DNA of 52,447 nt from UBA1563 sp041667115. GTDB lineage: Bacteria > Bacteroidota > Ignavibacteria > Ignavibacteriales > Ignavibacteriaceae. The stretch covers positions 1 to 52,447 of the forward strand of contig JBAYFO010000022.1 in NCBI GenBank assembly GCA_041667115.1, in the 5' to 3' direction. The translations under genes were made by a program, and so were the position numbers. This document shows, in pieces, positions 1 through 8,113 of the stretch. The notes beneath the pieces were generated by a model. The model made no database searches. It had not been told where the DNA came from and worked only from the letters and a program-made list of their open reading frames with translations. The stretch's first letter is position 1, and each line of letters opens with the position of its first letter.

Positions 1-334
1 AAAAAGAAGAGTTGATATTCCTTTTTCAAAACAAAAAAAGAGTATTGTTGAAATCTTAAAAGCACAAAATTTTATCGTCGATTATCAAATTGTTGAAGAC
101 GATAAACAAAATATTCTAAGAGTATTTCTCCGTTATACGAACGGAGTTTCTGCGCTTAGCGGATTACAAAGAATTAGCAAACCCGGGTTGAGAATTTATT
201 CTCAGAAGGAAGAGCTCCCCAGGGTATTAAACGGATATGGAATTTCAATTATCTCCACTTCTAAAGGATTGCTTACAGATAAACAAGCAAAACGTGAAGC
301 AGTTGGTGGAGAAGTTATTTGTAAAATTTGGTAA
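1..334 (+). CDS. rpsH: 30S ribosomal protein S8, C-terminal part (cut by window edge)
   Basis: The reading frame is open from base 2 and ends in TAA at 332-334, giving 110 residues of a protein usually about 130 long, so only the N-terminus is missing. The tail reads STSKGLLTDKQAKREAVGGE and then VICKIW, the typical S8 C-terminus. S8 binds the central domain of 16S rRNA and in many bacteria also represses its own spc operon. It sits directly before rplF in the usual spc order S8-L6-L18-S5. Confidence 0.95.
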   Translation, partial: KRRVDIPFSKQKKSIVEILKAQNFIVDYQIVEDDKQNILRVFLRYTNGVSALSGLQRISKPGLRIYSQKEELPRVLNGYGISIISTSKGLLTDKQAKREAVGGEVICKIW

Positions 335-353
335 TTTTTAACGGAGTTTTGTA

Positions 354-893
354 GTGTCACGAATTGGAAAAAAACCGGTAGTTATACCTTCAAATGTAAC
401 CGTTAAATTAAACGGTCAAGCTCTTTCGGTCAAAGGTCCGAAAGGGGAATTGCACGATACGTTTCATCCGAATATTTCGCTTGAAATTAAAGATAATGAA
501 ATTATCGCATCTCGTTCTAACGATCAAAAAGAAAATCGTGCGTTACACGGATTAACACGTTCTTTAATACAAAATATGATAATCGGTGTTAGCGATGGGT
601 ATTCGAAAACTTTAGATATCGTTGGCGTTGGATACCGTGTAGAGTTAAAAGAAAATAATTTACTTATTAATATTGGATATTCTCATCCGGTTTATTTTAT
701 GCCTCCGGTAGGAATTACGTTCTTAACTCCAACTCAAACACAAATTGTTATTTCAGGAATTGATAAACAGCTTGTCGGTGCGGTGGCATCAAAAATTAGA
801 TCTATACGTAAACCTGAACCTTATAAAGGCAAGGGTATTAAATATTCAACTGAAGTAATAAGAAGAAAAGCCGGAAAGACCGCTGGTAAATAA
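354..893 (+). CDS. rplF: 50S ribosomal protein L6
   Basis: The 179-aa product has normal length for L6. It starts MSRIGKKPVVIP and ends in the conserved EPYKGKGIKYSTE segment followed by a basic tail, which binds 23S rRNA near the factor-binding site. The start is GTG at 354, preceded by an ACGGAG ribosome binding site at 341-346. It lies 19 bases after rpsH and 18 before rplR in the spc operon. Confidence 0.98.
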   Translation: MSRIGKKPVVIPSNVTVKLNGQALSVKGPKGELHDTFHPNISLEIKDNEIIASRSNDQKENRALHGLTRSLIQNMIIGVSDGYSKTLDIVGVGYRVELKENNLLINIGYSHPVYFMPPVGITFLTPTQTQIVISGIDKQLVGAVASKIRSIRKPEPYKGKGIKYSTEVIRRKAGKTAGK

Positions 894-911
894 TAGGAGC
901 TTTGGAAAAAG

Positions 912-1274
912 ATGTATGTAAAAAAAGCAAATAGAGAACGTTCAAAAACTAAAATTAGAAAAAAGATTTCCGGTACTTCAGTTAGACCTCGTTTAACAGT
1001 CTATCGTAGCCTTGGTAAAATCTATGCGCAGATGATTGACGATGTAACCGGTACAACACTTGTTTCTGCTTCAGATGCTACGAAAGATTTAGCGGAAACC
1101 ATCAAACAAGCAAAAGGCAAAATTGCAAAAAGCAAAGTTGTTGGTAAACATATCGCAAAATTAGCGTTAGAAAAAAATATTACTGCAGCGGTATTCGATA
1201 GAAACGGCTATCGGTATCATGGAAGAGTTCAAGCTTTAGCCGAAAGCGCCAGAGAAGGCGGATTAAAATTATAA
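912..1274 (+). CDS. rplR: 50S ribosomal protein L18
   Basis: A 120-aa protein of normal L18 length with a basic N-terminus (KKANRERSKTKIRKKISGT) and the conserved C-terminal FDRNGYRYHGRVQALAESAREGGL. L18 binds 5S rRNA and joins it to the 50S central protuberance. It is the last gene before a tRNA that interrupts the operon: its stop codon lies only 6 bases upstream of the tRNA-Gln 5' end, so tRNA maturation would cut the mRNA right behind this gene. Confidence 0.98.
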   Translation: MYVKKANRERSKTKIRKKISGTSVRPRLTVYRSLGKIYAQMIDDVTGTTLVSASDATKDLAETIKQAKGKIAKSKVVGKHIAKLALEKNITAAVFDRNGYRYHGRVQALAESAREGGLKL

Positions 1275-1280
1275 AATGAT

Positions 1281-1351
1281 TGCCGGGTCGTCTAATGGTA
1301 GGACAACGCCCTTTGGAGGCGTCTGCGGAGGTTCGAATCCTCCCTCGGCAG
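1281..1351 (+). tRNA. tRNA-Gln (anticodon TTG)
   Basis: The cloverleaf can be drawn by eye. The acceptor stem is TGCCGGG (1281-1287) with CTCGGCA (1344-1350), including one G-T pair. The anticodon stem is ACGCC/GGCGT (1306-1310/1318-1322) with loop CTTTGGA and anticodon TTG at 1313-1315. The T arm is GGAGG-TTCGAAT-CCTCC and the discriminator base is G at 1351. The next bases are CAT, so the full CCA end is not encoded and must be added. The gene lies in the same strand between rplR and rpsE, which is unusual. Confidence 0.95.
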
Positions 1352-1389
1352 CATAAAAGTTCATGTAAGGTATTTAAACGGAGTATTCA

Positions 1390-1902
1390 TTGAAAAAAAA
1401 TGTTAAATCGAACGAACCAAGTGACGGACTGAAAGAAAAAGTTGTTCACATTAACCGTGTTGCAAAAGTGGTTAAGGGTGGACGCCGGTTCAGTTTTAAT
1501 GCTATTGTTGTTGTTGGTAACGGTGAAGGCACGGTTGGTGTTGGTCTTGGAAAAGCAAATGAAGTTACAGATGCAATTTCTAAGGGAATTGACGACGCTA
1601 AGAAAAATTTAGTGTCGGTAACGCTTCACAAAAACACAATTCCGCATGAAATTATTGGTAAATTTGGCGCCGGTAAAGTTTTATTGAAACCTGCTTCTGC
1701 TGGAACCGGGCTAATCGCCGGTGGTGGAGTAAGAGCCGTTTTGGAAGCTGCCGGAGTTCAGGATATTCTTACGAAGTCTTTAGGATCAAGCAATCCTCAT
1801 AATCAGGTAAAAGCCACTTTAGATGCATTACAATCTTTAATTAGTGCGAAAGCAATGGCTGCTAAAAGAGTGATGTCAATTAACCAATTGTTTAACGCAT
1901 AA
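1390..1902 (+). CDS. rpsE: 30S ribosomal protein S5
   Basis: A 170-aa S5 with the N-terminal double-stranded RNA-binding fold (HINRVAKVVKGGRRFSFNA, then GVGLGKANEVTDAI) and the C-terminal S5 domain (GLIAGGGVRAVLEAAGVQDI, then GSSNPHN). S5 acts in decoding accuracy and 30S assembly. The start is TTG at 1390 with ACGGAG at 1379-1384. It begins 38 bases after tRNA-Gln, so its mRNA may have a 5' end generated by tRNA 3' processing. Confidence 0.98.
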   Translation: MKKNVKSNEPSDGLKEKVVHINRVAKVVKGGRRFSFNAIVVVGNGEGTVGVGLGKANEVTDAISKGIDDAKKNLVSVTLHKNTIPHEIIGKFGAGKVLLKPASAGTGLIAGGGVRAVLEAAGVQDILTKSLGSSNPHNQVKATLDALQSLISAKAMAAKRVMSINQLFNA

Positions 1903-1913
1903 GTGAGAAGACG

Positions 1914-2102
1914 ATGGCAAAGAAATTAAAAATAACTCAGACACGTAGTATTATTGATAGACCGATAAGACAGAAACGCACAATTGAAGCGTTAGGTCTG
2001 GGCAGACCTAATTATCAGGTCATTCATAATGACACTCCTCAGATTAGAGGAATGGTCAAAAAAATTCCCCATTTAGTTTCAGTTCAAGAAATTACTGAAT
2101 AG
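1914..2102 (+). CDS. rpmD: 50S ribosomal protein L30
   Basis: A 62-aa protein matching the short bacterial form of L30: KLKITQTRSIIDRP, the central LGLGRPNY, and C-terminal GMVKKIPHLVSVQEI. It binds 23S rRNA on the 50S surface. It follows rpsE by 11 bases and precedes rplO by 22, as in the standard spc order. Confidence 0.97.
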   Translation: MAKKLKITQTRSIIDRPIRQKRTIEALGLGRPNYQVIHNDTPQIRGMVKKIPHLVSVQEITE

Positions 2103-2124
2103 TTTAAAAGAAAAGGTTTGTTTT

Positions 2125-2580
2125 ATGGATGTTTTAAGTAATCTAAAATATGCTAAAGGTTCTAGAAAAAACAGAAAAAGAATCGGTAGAGGAGAAGGCT
2201 CCGGGCATGGTGGTACATCTACCAAAGGTATGAATGGACAGCATTCGCGCTCCGGTGCAAAATTTAGAGCGTGGTTTGAAGGCGGTCAAATGCCGTTGCA
2301 ACGTAGAATTCCTAAGTTCGGTTTTACAAACATATTTAAAAAAGAAGTTCAAATAATTAATGTTTCTGATTTACAGAAATTAGCTGATAGAATATCTTTA
2401 CCTAAGGTCATCACGGTAGAAGTGCTTGAACAATATGGATTACTTTCTTCTAAAAAACTTCCTTTAAAGGTTTTAGGAAACGGTGAACTTAAAGCTAAAC
2501 TAACTCTCGAAGCAAATGCCGTCAGTCAATCAGCTAAAGCCAAAATTGAAGCTGTTGGCGGTTCAATTAAACTAGTTTAA
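2125..2580 (+). CDS. rplO: 50S ribosomal protein L15
   Basis: A 151-aa L15 with the glycine/arginine-rich N-terminal extension (KRIGRGEGSGHGGTSTKGMN, then GQHSRSG) that threads into 23S rRNA, followed by FEGGQMPLQRRIPKFGFTN and a globular C-terminus ending AKIEAVGGS. It is a late-assembly protein. It lies 11 bases upstream of secY, which it usually accompanies. Confidence 0.98.
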   Translation: MDVLSNLKYAKGSRKNRKRIGRGEGSGHGGTSTKGMNGQHSRSGAKFRAWFEGGQMPLQRRIPKFGFTNIFKKEVQIINVSDLQKLADRISLPKVITVEVLEQYGLLSSKKLPLKVLGNGELKAKLTLEANAVSQSAKAKIEAVGGSIKLV

Positions 2581-2591
2581 TGCGGATATAA

Positions 2592-3929
2592 ATGTCGAAA
2601 ATAACTGATACCTTTCGTAATATTTTTAAGATAACGGAACTCCGCCAGAGAATTATTTATACCTTAGTTGTATTATTGATTGTTCGGTTTGGCGCTCACG
2701 TAACGGTTCCCGGTGTTGATGCTACGCTTTTAGCGCAGTCAATGAAAAATCAAACAAGTGATAACTTGTTTGGTCTTTATGATTTATTTGTAGGCGGTGC
2801 TTTTCACAATGCCGCAATTTTTGCATTGGGAATCATGCCTTACATTTCTGCTTCAATTATTCTTCAATTGATGGGTGCTGTTGTTCCTTATTTCCAAAAA
2901 CTTCAGCAAGAAGGCGAAGAGGGAAGAAAAAAGATTACGCAATTAACCCGGTATGGAACTGTTTTGATTTCTGCTATGCAAGCTTGGGGTATTACCATTC
3001 GGTTAGCTAATATTAATGTTCAGGGTGTTTCAATTATTCCTGCACAAGTACAAGGCGTTGCATGGGTTTTATCGACAATTCTTATTTTAACTGCCGGTAC
3101 TGTCTTTATGATGTGGCTCGGTGAACAAATAACAGAGAGAGGACTTGGCAACGGTATCTCTTTAATTATTTTCATTGGTATTATTGACCGGTTCCCTTAT
3201 GCTATGCTAGATGAATATCAAATGATTTCTCAAGGAACAAGAAGTCTGGTTGTTGAAATTGTTGTTTTATCTTTTATGGTTTTAGTAATTGCCGGAGTTA
3301 TTTTAGTCACCCAGGGAACAAGAAGAATTCCTGTTCAATATGCAAAAAGAGTTGTTGGTAGAAAAGTTTATGGCGGAGTTACACAATATATTCCATTACG
3401 TGTAAATACAGCCGGTGTTATGCCTATTATTTTTGCGCAATCAATTATGTTTATTCCGAATACGGTGTTATCGTTTTTCCCGAATAATGAAATGCTGCAA
3501 AGTGTTTCAAGTTATTTTGTTTATACTTCACCGGTTTATTCATTTTTGTACGCTTTGATGATCATCTTTTTTACTTATTTTTATACTGCAATTGCTTTTA
3601 ATCCGAAAGACGTTGCAGATAATATGAAAAAGCAAGGTGGATTTATTCCTGGTATACGACCGGGAAAACATACTTCTGATTTTATCGATAATATTTTAAC
3701 TAAAATCACTTTACCCGGATCTTTCTTTCTGGCAATCGTTGCAATATTACCTGCATTTGTTGGTCGCTTTGGTGTATCAGGAAGATTTGCTCAATTCTTT
3801 GGCGGAACCAGCTTGTTGATTATTGTGGGTGTTGCATTAGATACTTTGCAACAAATTGAATCCCACTTATTGATGAGACATTACGACGGATTTATGAAAT
3901 CCGGAAAAATCAAAGGCCGAAGAGCTTAA
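2592..3929 (+). CDS. secY: Preprotein translocase channel subunit SecY
   Basis: A 445-aa integral membrane protein with about ten hydrophobic helices. It forms the SecYEG channel through which unfolded proteins cross or enter the inner membrane. Recognisable segments are RFGAHVTVPGVD in helix 1, the plug region with GGAFHNAAIFALGIMPYISA, the SecA/ribosome-binding loop (VQYAKRVVGRKVYGG), and the C-terminal LLMRHYDGFMKSGKIKGR. It directly precedes map; the adk gene found here in proteobacteria is absent. Confidence 0.98.
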   Translation: MSKITDTFRNIFKITELRQRIIYTLVVLLIVRFGAHVTVPGVDATLLAQSMKNQTSDNLFGLYDLFVGGAFHNAAIFALGIMPYISASIILQLMGAVVPYFQKLQQEGEEGRKKITQLTRYGTVLISAMQAWGITIRLANINVQGVSIIPAQVQGVAWVLSTILILTAGTVFMMWLGEQITERGLGNGISLIIFIGIIDRFPYAMLDEYQMISQGTRSLVVEIVVLSFMVLVIAGVILVTQGTRRIPVQYAKRVVGRKVYGGVTQYIPLRVNTAGVMPIIFAQSIMFIPNTVLSFFPNNEMLQSVSSYFVYTSPVYSFLYALMIIFFTYFYTAIAFNPKDVADNMKKQGGFIPGIRPGKHTSDFIDNILTKITLPGSFFLAIVAILPAFVGRFGVSGRFAQFFGGTSLLIIVGVALDTLQQIESHLLMRHYDGFMKSGKIKGRRA

Positions 3930-3935
3930 AAAAAA

Positions 3936-4697
3936 TTGATTTTAATTAAGACAAAAAAAGAGATTGATTTTATAAGAGAAAGTTCTCTGATTGTAGCACA
4001 AACTCTTCAACTGGTAAAAAGCCATGTTCATCCAGGTGTTACAACAAAAGAATTGGACATAATAGCAGAAGATTTTATTTTATCAAAAAGTGCTAAGCCG
4101 GCATTTAAAGGATACTCTCAAGGTGATGGCAATCCTTTTCCGGCAACGATTTGTTCTTCGAGAAATTGTGAAGTTGTACATGGTATTCCTGCAAAAACCG
4201 TTTTAGTTGAAGGCGATATTATTTCAATTGATGTTGGAGTAAATAAGAACGGCTATTATGGTGATGCCGCATTAACTGTGGCTGTTGGAAACATCTCTGC
4301 CGATATTCAAAAATTGATGGATGTAACAGAAAAATCACTCTATTTAGGAATTGCAGAAGCACTTGAAAATAGACGGTTGCACAATATTTCTCATGCTGTA
4401 CAATCTTACGTTGAAGAAAATGGTTTTTCAATTGTTAGAGAATTAACCGGGCACGGTGTTGGAAAACGCCTGCATGAGGATCCTTCAATCCCTAATTATG
4501 GCAAAAGAGATTCTGGTCCGAAAATGAAAAGCGGAATGACGCTGGCAATTGAGCCGATGGTAAACATGGGAAAGAAAGAAGTCGTATTAGGTTATGACGG
4601 CTGGACAGTCCTAACAAAAGATGGATTACCGTCAGCACATTTTGAGCATACAATTTTAGTAACTAACGGGAAACCGGAAATTTTAACAGTCTGTTAA
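3936..4697 (+). CDS. map: Methionine aminopeptidase, type I
   Basis: A 253-aa cytosolic metalloprotease that removes the initiator methionine from new proteins. The metal ligands are visible: Asp in SIDVGVNKNGYYGDAALT, His in GHGVGKRLHEDP, Glu in AIEPMV and Glu in the terminal FEHTILVT. The start is TTG at 3936, six bases after the secY stop; no in-frame ATG lies near the expected N-terminus. Only one base separates its stop from infA, which implies translational coupling. Confidence 0.97.
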   Translation: MILIKTKKEIDFIRESSLIVAQTLQLVKSHVHPGVTTKELDIIAEDFILSKSAKPAFKGYSQGDGNPFPATICSSRNCEVVHGIPAKTVLVEGDIISIDVGVNKNGYYGDAALTVAVGNISADIQKLMDVTEKSLYLGIAEALENRRLHNISHAVQSYVEENGFSIVRELTGHGVGKRLHEDPSIPNYGKRDSGPKMKSGMTLAIEPMVNMGKKEVVLGYDGWTVLTKDGLPSAHFEHTILVTNGKPEILTVC

Positions 4698-4698
4698 T

Positions 4699-4917
4699 AT
4701 GGCAAAGCAAGGTCCAATAAAAGTTGATGGAGTAATATCCGAAACATTACCAAACGCACATTTTAAAGTGCAGCTGGATAATGGTCACGAAATTCTTGCT
4801 CACATTTCCGGCAAAATGAGAATGCATTTTATAAAAATACTGGTTGGAGATAAAGTATCTGTTGAACTTTCGCCTTATGATTTAACAAAAGGCAGAATTA
4901 CTTACAGATATAAATAA
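4699..4917 (+). CDS. infA: Translation initiation factor IF-1
   Basis: A 72-aa single OB-fold protein of the standard IF-1 length, with VISETLPNAHFKVQLDNGHE, the central AHISGKMRMHFIKILVGDKV and the terminal LTKGRITYRYK. IF-1 occupies the 30S A site during initiation. One base separates it from map, and rpmJ follows by 11 bases. Confidence 0.98.
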   Translation: MAKQGPIKVDGVISETLPNAHFKVQLDNGHEILAHISGKMRMHFIKILVGDKVSVELSPYDLTKGRITYRYK

Positions 4918-4928
4918 GCGGAGAAAAT

Positions 4929-5042
4929 ATGAAAGTTAGATCGTCTGTAAAGAAAATTTGTGATAACTGTAAAGTTATCAAGCGTAAAGGTGTTGTGCGA
5001 GTGATTTGCAAAAATCCTAAACACAAACAACGCCAAGGTTAA
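4929..5042 (+). CDS. rpmJ: 50S ribosomal protein L36
   Basis: This is a 37-aa gene that length filters miss. The product begins MKVRSSVKKICDNCKVIKRK and ends KHKQRQG. The zinc ligands Cys11, Cys14, Cys27 and His32 are all present, so this is the zinc-binding form of L36. ATG at 4929 follows GCGGAG at 4918-4923. The infA-rpmJ-rpsM order is standard for bacteria. Confidence 0.98.
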   Translation: MKVRSSVKKICDNCKVIKRKGVVRVICKNPKHKQRQG

Positions 5043-5065
5043 TTTAAAATAAAGGAGATACATAG

Positions 5066-5449
5066 TTGGCTCGTATAGCTGGAGTTGATTTACCCAAAAA
5101 CAAAAAAGTCTTTTTTGGTCTTCAATATATTTTTGGTATTGGTGAACAAGTAGCAAAAGAAGTTTTAGAAAAAGCAAACATTGATCGCGACAAAAAAGTC
5201 TCGGCCTTAACCGAAGACGAAGTTGCCGCAATTCGTGGCGTGCTTCAAGCAGATTATAAAGTTGAAGGTGCACTTCGTTCTGAAGTTCAGCAAAATATTA
5301 AACGTTTAATGGATATTGGCAGCTATCGTGGTCTTCGACACAGAAGAAGTTTACCTGCGAGAGGTCAACGCACAAGAACTAATTCCAGAACGCGTAAAGG
5401 TAAACGGAAAACAGTTGCCGGTAAGAAAAAAACTCCAACTAAGAAATAA
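5066..5449 (+). CDS. rpsM: 30S ribosomal protein S13
   Basis: A 127-aa S13 with N-terminal ARIAGVDLPKNKKVFFGLQY, IFGIG and the C-terminal GSYRGLRHRRSLPARGQRTR motif followed by a lysine-rich tail that reaches the P-site tRNA. The start is TTG at 5066, with an AAAGGAGA ribosome binding site at 5050-5057. It opens the alpha-operon part of the cluster. Confidence 0.98.
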   Translation: MARIAGVDLPKNKKVFFGLQYIFGIGEQVAKEVLEKANIDRDKKVSALTEDEVAAIRGVLQADYKVEGALRSEVQQNIKRLMDIGSYRGLRHRRSLPARGQRTRTNSRTRKGKRKTVAGKKKTPTKK

Positions 5450-5477
5450 TTAAATAGATTAAAGGCGAGGCTAAATC

Positions 5478-5864
5478 TTGGCTAAAAGTGTAAAAAAAAC
5501 AAAAAAGAAAAATTTAGTAGATTCTAACGGAACTGCACATATTAAAGCGACCTTTAATAATGTTCAAGTAACGTTAGCAGATATTTATGGTAATACTATT
5601 TCATGGTCGTCTGCCGGAAGAAACGGATTTAAAGGATCAAGAAAGAACACGCCATTTGCCGCACAAGTTACGGCGGATGCAGCAGCAAAAGAAGCGTATG
5701 CGTTAGGGTTACGCCGGGTTGAAGTATTTGTTAAAGGTCCCGGCTCTGGTAGAGAATCTGCTATCCGTGCATTAAGTACTGCAGGAATTGAAGTTACACA
5801 AATTAAAGATGTTACTCCTATCCCTCATAACGGTTGCAGACCTCCTAAGAAAAGAAGAGTTTAA
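5478..5864 (+). CDS. rpsK: 30S ribosomal protein S11
   Basis: A 128-aa S11 with HIKATFNNVQVTLAD, SSAGRNGFKGSRKNTPFAAQ, VKGPGSGRESAIRAL and the conserved C-terminus DVTPIPHNGCRPPKKRRV. It forms part of the 30S platform near the mRNA exit and the anti-Shine-Dalgarno helix. The start is TTG at 5478. It lies 28 bases after rpsM and 24 before rpsD. Confidence 0.98.
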   Translation: MAKSVKKTKKKNLVDSNGTAHIKATFNNVQVTLADIYGNTISWSSAGRNGFKGSRKNTPFAAQVTADAAAKEAYALGLRRVEVFVKGPGSGRESAIRALSTAGIEVTQIKDVTPIPHNGCRPPKKRRV

Positions 5865-5888
5865 TTTTATTATTGGAGAAGTAAGTAA

Positions 5889-6515
5889 ATGGCAAGATAC
5901 ACAGGTCCTGTTTGTAAATTATGTAGACGCGAAAAACAGAAGTTGTTCTTAAAAGGACAAAAATGTTTTACGGAGAAATGTCCTCTTGAAAAGAAGAATT
6001 ATCCTCCGGGACAACATGGTTTAAACCGTCGTGCAAAAATTTCCGAATATGGAATTCAGTTACGTGAAAAACAGAAGATTAAAAGACAGTATGGAGTTCT
6101 TGAAACTCAATTTAGAAATTATTTTGAATCCGCTAACAACCAAAAAGGTATTACAGGAGACAATCTTGTAAAAATGCTTGAAAGCAGATTTGATAATGTT
6201 GTGTATCGGTTAGGCCTAGCTTCTTCCAGAAAATCTGCAAGACAATTGATTCGACATAGACATGTAATGATTAACGATAGATTGGTTGATATTCCTTCTT
6301 ATATTCTTAAAGCCGGTGACGTTATTAAAGTTCGTGAGAAAAGTAAAAAACTTGATCTTATTCACAACTCGTTAAAGCGAGTAAAAGATAACGTGTATGC
6401 TTGGTTGTCTATTGATAAAGCCACTTTAAGCGGCACATTTTTGCAAGTACCTGAGAGAGCAGATGTTCCTCTTAATGCAAATGAACAGCTTGTTGTTGAA
6501 CTTTATTCTAAATAA
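5889..6515 (+). CDS. rpsD: 30S ribosomal protein S4 (zinc-binding form)
   Basis: A 208-aa primary 16S rRNA-binding protein that nucleates 30S assembly. The N-terminus carries Cys9, Cys12, Cys26 and Cys31, the complete cysteine set of the zinc-containing C+ type. The YPPGQHG motif follows, and the S4 RNA-binding domain (residues about 98-160) contains SRFDNVVYRLGLASSRKSAR. In other bacteria S4 is often the translational repressor of this operon; no operator structure could be judged here. Confidence 0.98.
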   Translation: MARYTGPVCKLCRREKQKLFLKGQKCFTEKCPLEKKNYPPGQHGLNRRAKISEYGIQLREKQKIKRQYGVLETQFRNYFESANNQKGITGDNLVKMLESRFDNVVYRLGLASSRKSARQLIRHRHVMINDRLVDIPSYILKAGDVIKVREKSKKLDLIHNSLKRVKDNVYAWLSIDKATLSGTFLQVPERADVPLNANEQLVVELYSK

Positions 6516-6542
6516 TTTTTTTAAGTATGACAGAGGATAGAA

Positions 6543-7538
6543 ATGACTTTAGTAAATTTTAAAATGCCGGAACTGGTTGTTTTAGATGAAGCCACATTCA
6601 CAAATGATTATGGTAAATTCTCTTTACAACCGCTTGAAAGAGGCTATGGTGTAACCTTAGGGAACTCTTTAAGAAGAGTTCTTTTATCATCATTGCCTGG
6701 AGCGGCAATTGTCGCTGTAAAATTTTCACATGTACTCCACGAGTTCAGCACTATACAGGGCGTTGTTGAAGATACAGCTGAAATTATTCTTAACTTGAAG
6801 CAAGTGAGAATGAAACATATTAGCAAAAAACCGACGAAGATTGATTTAACCTTCAGCGGTGAAGGAGAATTCACGGCTGCCGATATACAAAAACAGAGTG
6901 CTGAAATAGAAATCTTAAATCCTGAATTACACATTGCCACCCTGAATAAATCAGCAAAGTTTGATCTTGAACTTCGTATTGGCAGAGGCAGAGGTTTTGT
7001 TCCAGCGAATGAAAATAAATCTCCTGATTTTCCATTAGGAACTATTCCGATAGATTCTATTTATACTCCGATAAGAAACGTTAAATACGATGTAGAAAAT
7101 GTTCGTATTGGAGATAAAAACGATTTCGAAAAACTTACACTCGAAATTTGGACAGACGGTTCAATTGCTCCTGATGACGCATTAACGCAATCAGCCAAAA
7201 TCTTAAAAGATCATATTCAACTCTTCATCAATCTTGATTTAGAGCCTGAAGAGAAACAAGCTGAAATTCAACGCGATTCTGAAAAAGAGCGAGTTAAGAA
7301 AATATTGTTGACAAATGTTGATGATCTTGAATTAAGCGTACGTGCACACAATTGTTTGAAAGCTGCAAATATCAAAAATATTGCAGAACTGGTAAAACGT
7401 GACGAAGCTGAAATGTTGAAATTTAGAAATTTCGGACGAAAATCTCTTTCCGAATTAACCGAAATTGTTGAAACGTTAGGTTTGGAATTCGGGATGGATA
7501 TTGACAGCTACATTAAAGACGAAAACGAAAACAACTAA
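6543..7538 (+). CDS. rpoA: DNA-directed RNA polymerase subunit alpha
   Basis: The 331-aa subunit dimerises to start core polymerase assembly. The N-terminal domain shows LERGYGVTLGNSLRRVLLSS and the beta-contacting GRGRGFVPAN. After a charged linker at about 235-250, the C-terminal domain (about 255-320) has LELSVRAHNCLKAANIKNIA and FRNFGRKSLSEL, the helix-hairpin-helix surface that contacts UP elements and activators. It lies between rpsD and rplQ as usual. Confidence 0.99.
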   Translation: MTLVNFKMPELVVLDEATFTNDYGKFSLQPLERGYGVTLGNSLRRVLLSSLPGAAIVAVKFSHVLHEFSTIQGVVEDTAEIILNLKQVRMKHISKKPTKIDLTFSGEGEFTAADIQKQSAEIEILNPELHIATLNKSAKFDLELRIGRGRGFVPANENKSPDFPLGTIPIDSIYTPIRNVKYDVENVRIGDKNDFEKLTLEIWTDGSIAPDDALTQSAKILKDHIQLFINLDLEPEEKQAEIQRDSEKERVKKILLTNVDDLELSVRAHNCLKAANIKNIAELVKRDEAEMLKFRNFGRKSLSELTEIVETLGLEFGMDIDSYIKDENENN

Positions 7539-7559
7539 TTCTCCTAAAAAGGTTTAGCT

Positions 7560-8054
7560 ATGAGACACAGTGTTAAAGGTAGAAAATTAAAAAGAACAGC
7601 AAGTCACAGATCTGCGTTATTACGTAATTTAGCTACTTCATTATTCAAACATAAAAGAATTAGAACAACAGTTGCAAAAGCCAAAGAACTTCGCGCTTTT
7701 GTTGAACCACTGCTTACAAAAGCAATTACCGGGGATCTTCATAATAAGAAACTTGTAATGGATTCAATTAAGGACAAAGAAGTTGTTAAAGAACTTTTCA
7801 GCACTATTGTTACTACTATTGGTGAGCGTAAAGGTGGTTATACCCGGGTTGTAAAACTTGGACGCCGCCTTGGTGACGGTGCAGAAATTGCTATTATAGA
7901 ATTAGTTGATTACAACGAAGTTGCAAACCAAAAAGCGGTTGAAAGCAAAGAAAAGAAGGAAGCTAAAGGCGAAGCTAAAAAAGCTAAAGCAGCTTCTAAA
8001 GATGCGGTTGAAGATGCGAAAGTAGTTGAAGAAACCGTTAAAGAAAAAAAATAA
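7560..8054 (+). CDS. rplQ: 50S ribosomal protein L17 with a long charged tail
   Basis: A 164-aa protein. Residues 1-120 are ordinary L17 (MRHSVKGRKLKRTASHRSAL, LLRNLATSLF, then GGYTRVVKLGRRLGDGAEIA). Residues about 128-164 are a low-complexity tail of Lys, Glu, Ala and Val with no recognisable domain. Such tails occur in the Bacteroidota group and are probably disordered. It is the last gene of the ribosomal cluster and is followed 18 bases later by a strong terminator. Confidence 0.97.
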   Translation: MRHSVKGRKLKRTASHRSALLRNLATSLFKHKRIRTTVAKAKELRAFVEPLLTKAITGDLHNKKLVMDSIKDKEVVKELFSTIVTTIGERKGGYTRVVKLGRRLGDGAEIAIIELVDYNEVANQKAVESKEKKEAKGEAKKAKAASKDAVEDAKVVEETVKEKK

Positions 8055-8072
8055 ATTCTAAATGATTTGGAG

Positions 8073-8109
8073 AAAAAAGAGTAGTCGGCTAACCGGTTAC
8101 TCTTTTTTT
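8073..8109 (+). terminator. Strong intrinsic terminator after rplQ
   Basis: The arms 8073-8088 and 8093-8108 pair along 16 bp (AAAAAAGAGTA with TACTCTTTTTT, then GTCGG with CCGGT through two G-T pairs) around a CTAA loop, and seven T residues at 8103-8109 follow. This is a textbook intrinsic terminator for the ribosomal operon. The engB start codon lies only four bases beyond the U-tract, so the hairpin may also form part of the engB leader. Confidence 0.9.
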
Positions 8110-8113
8110 ATTT

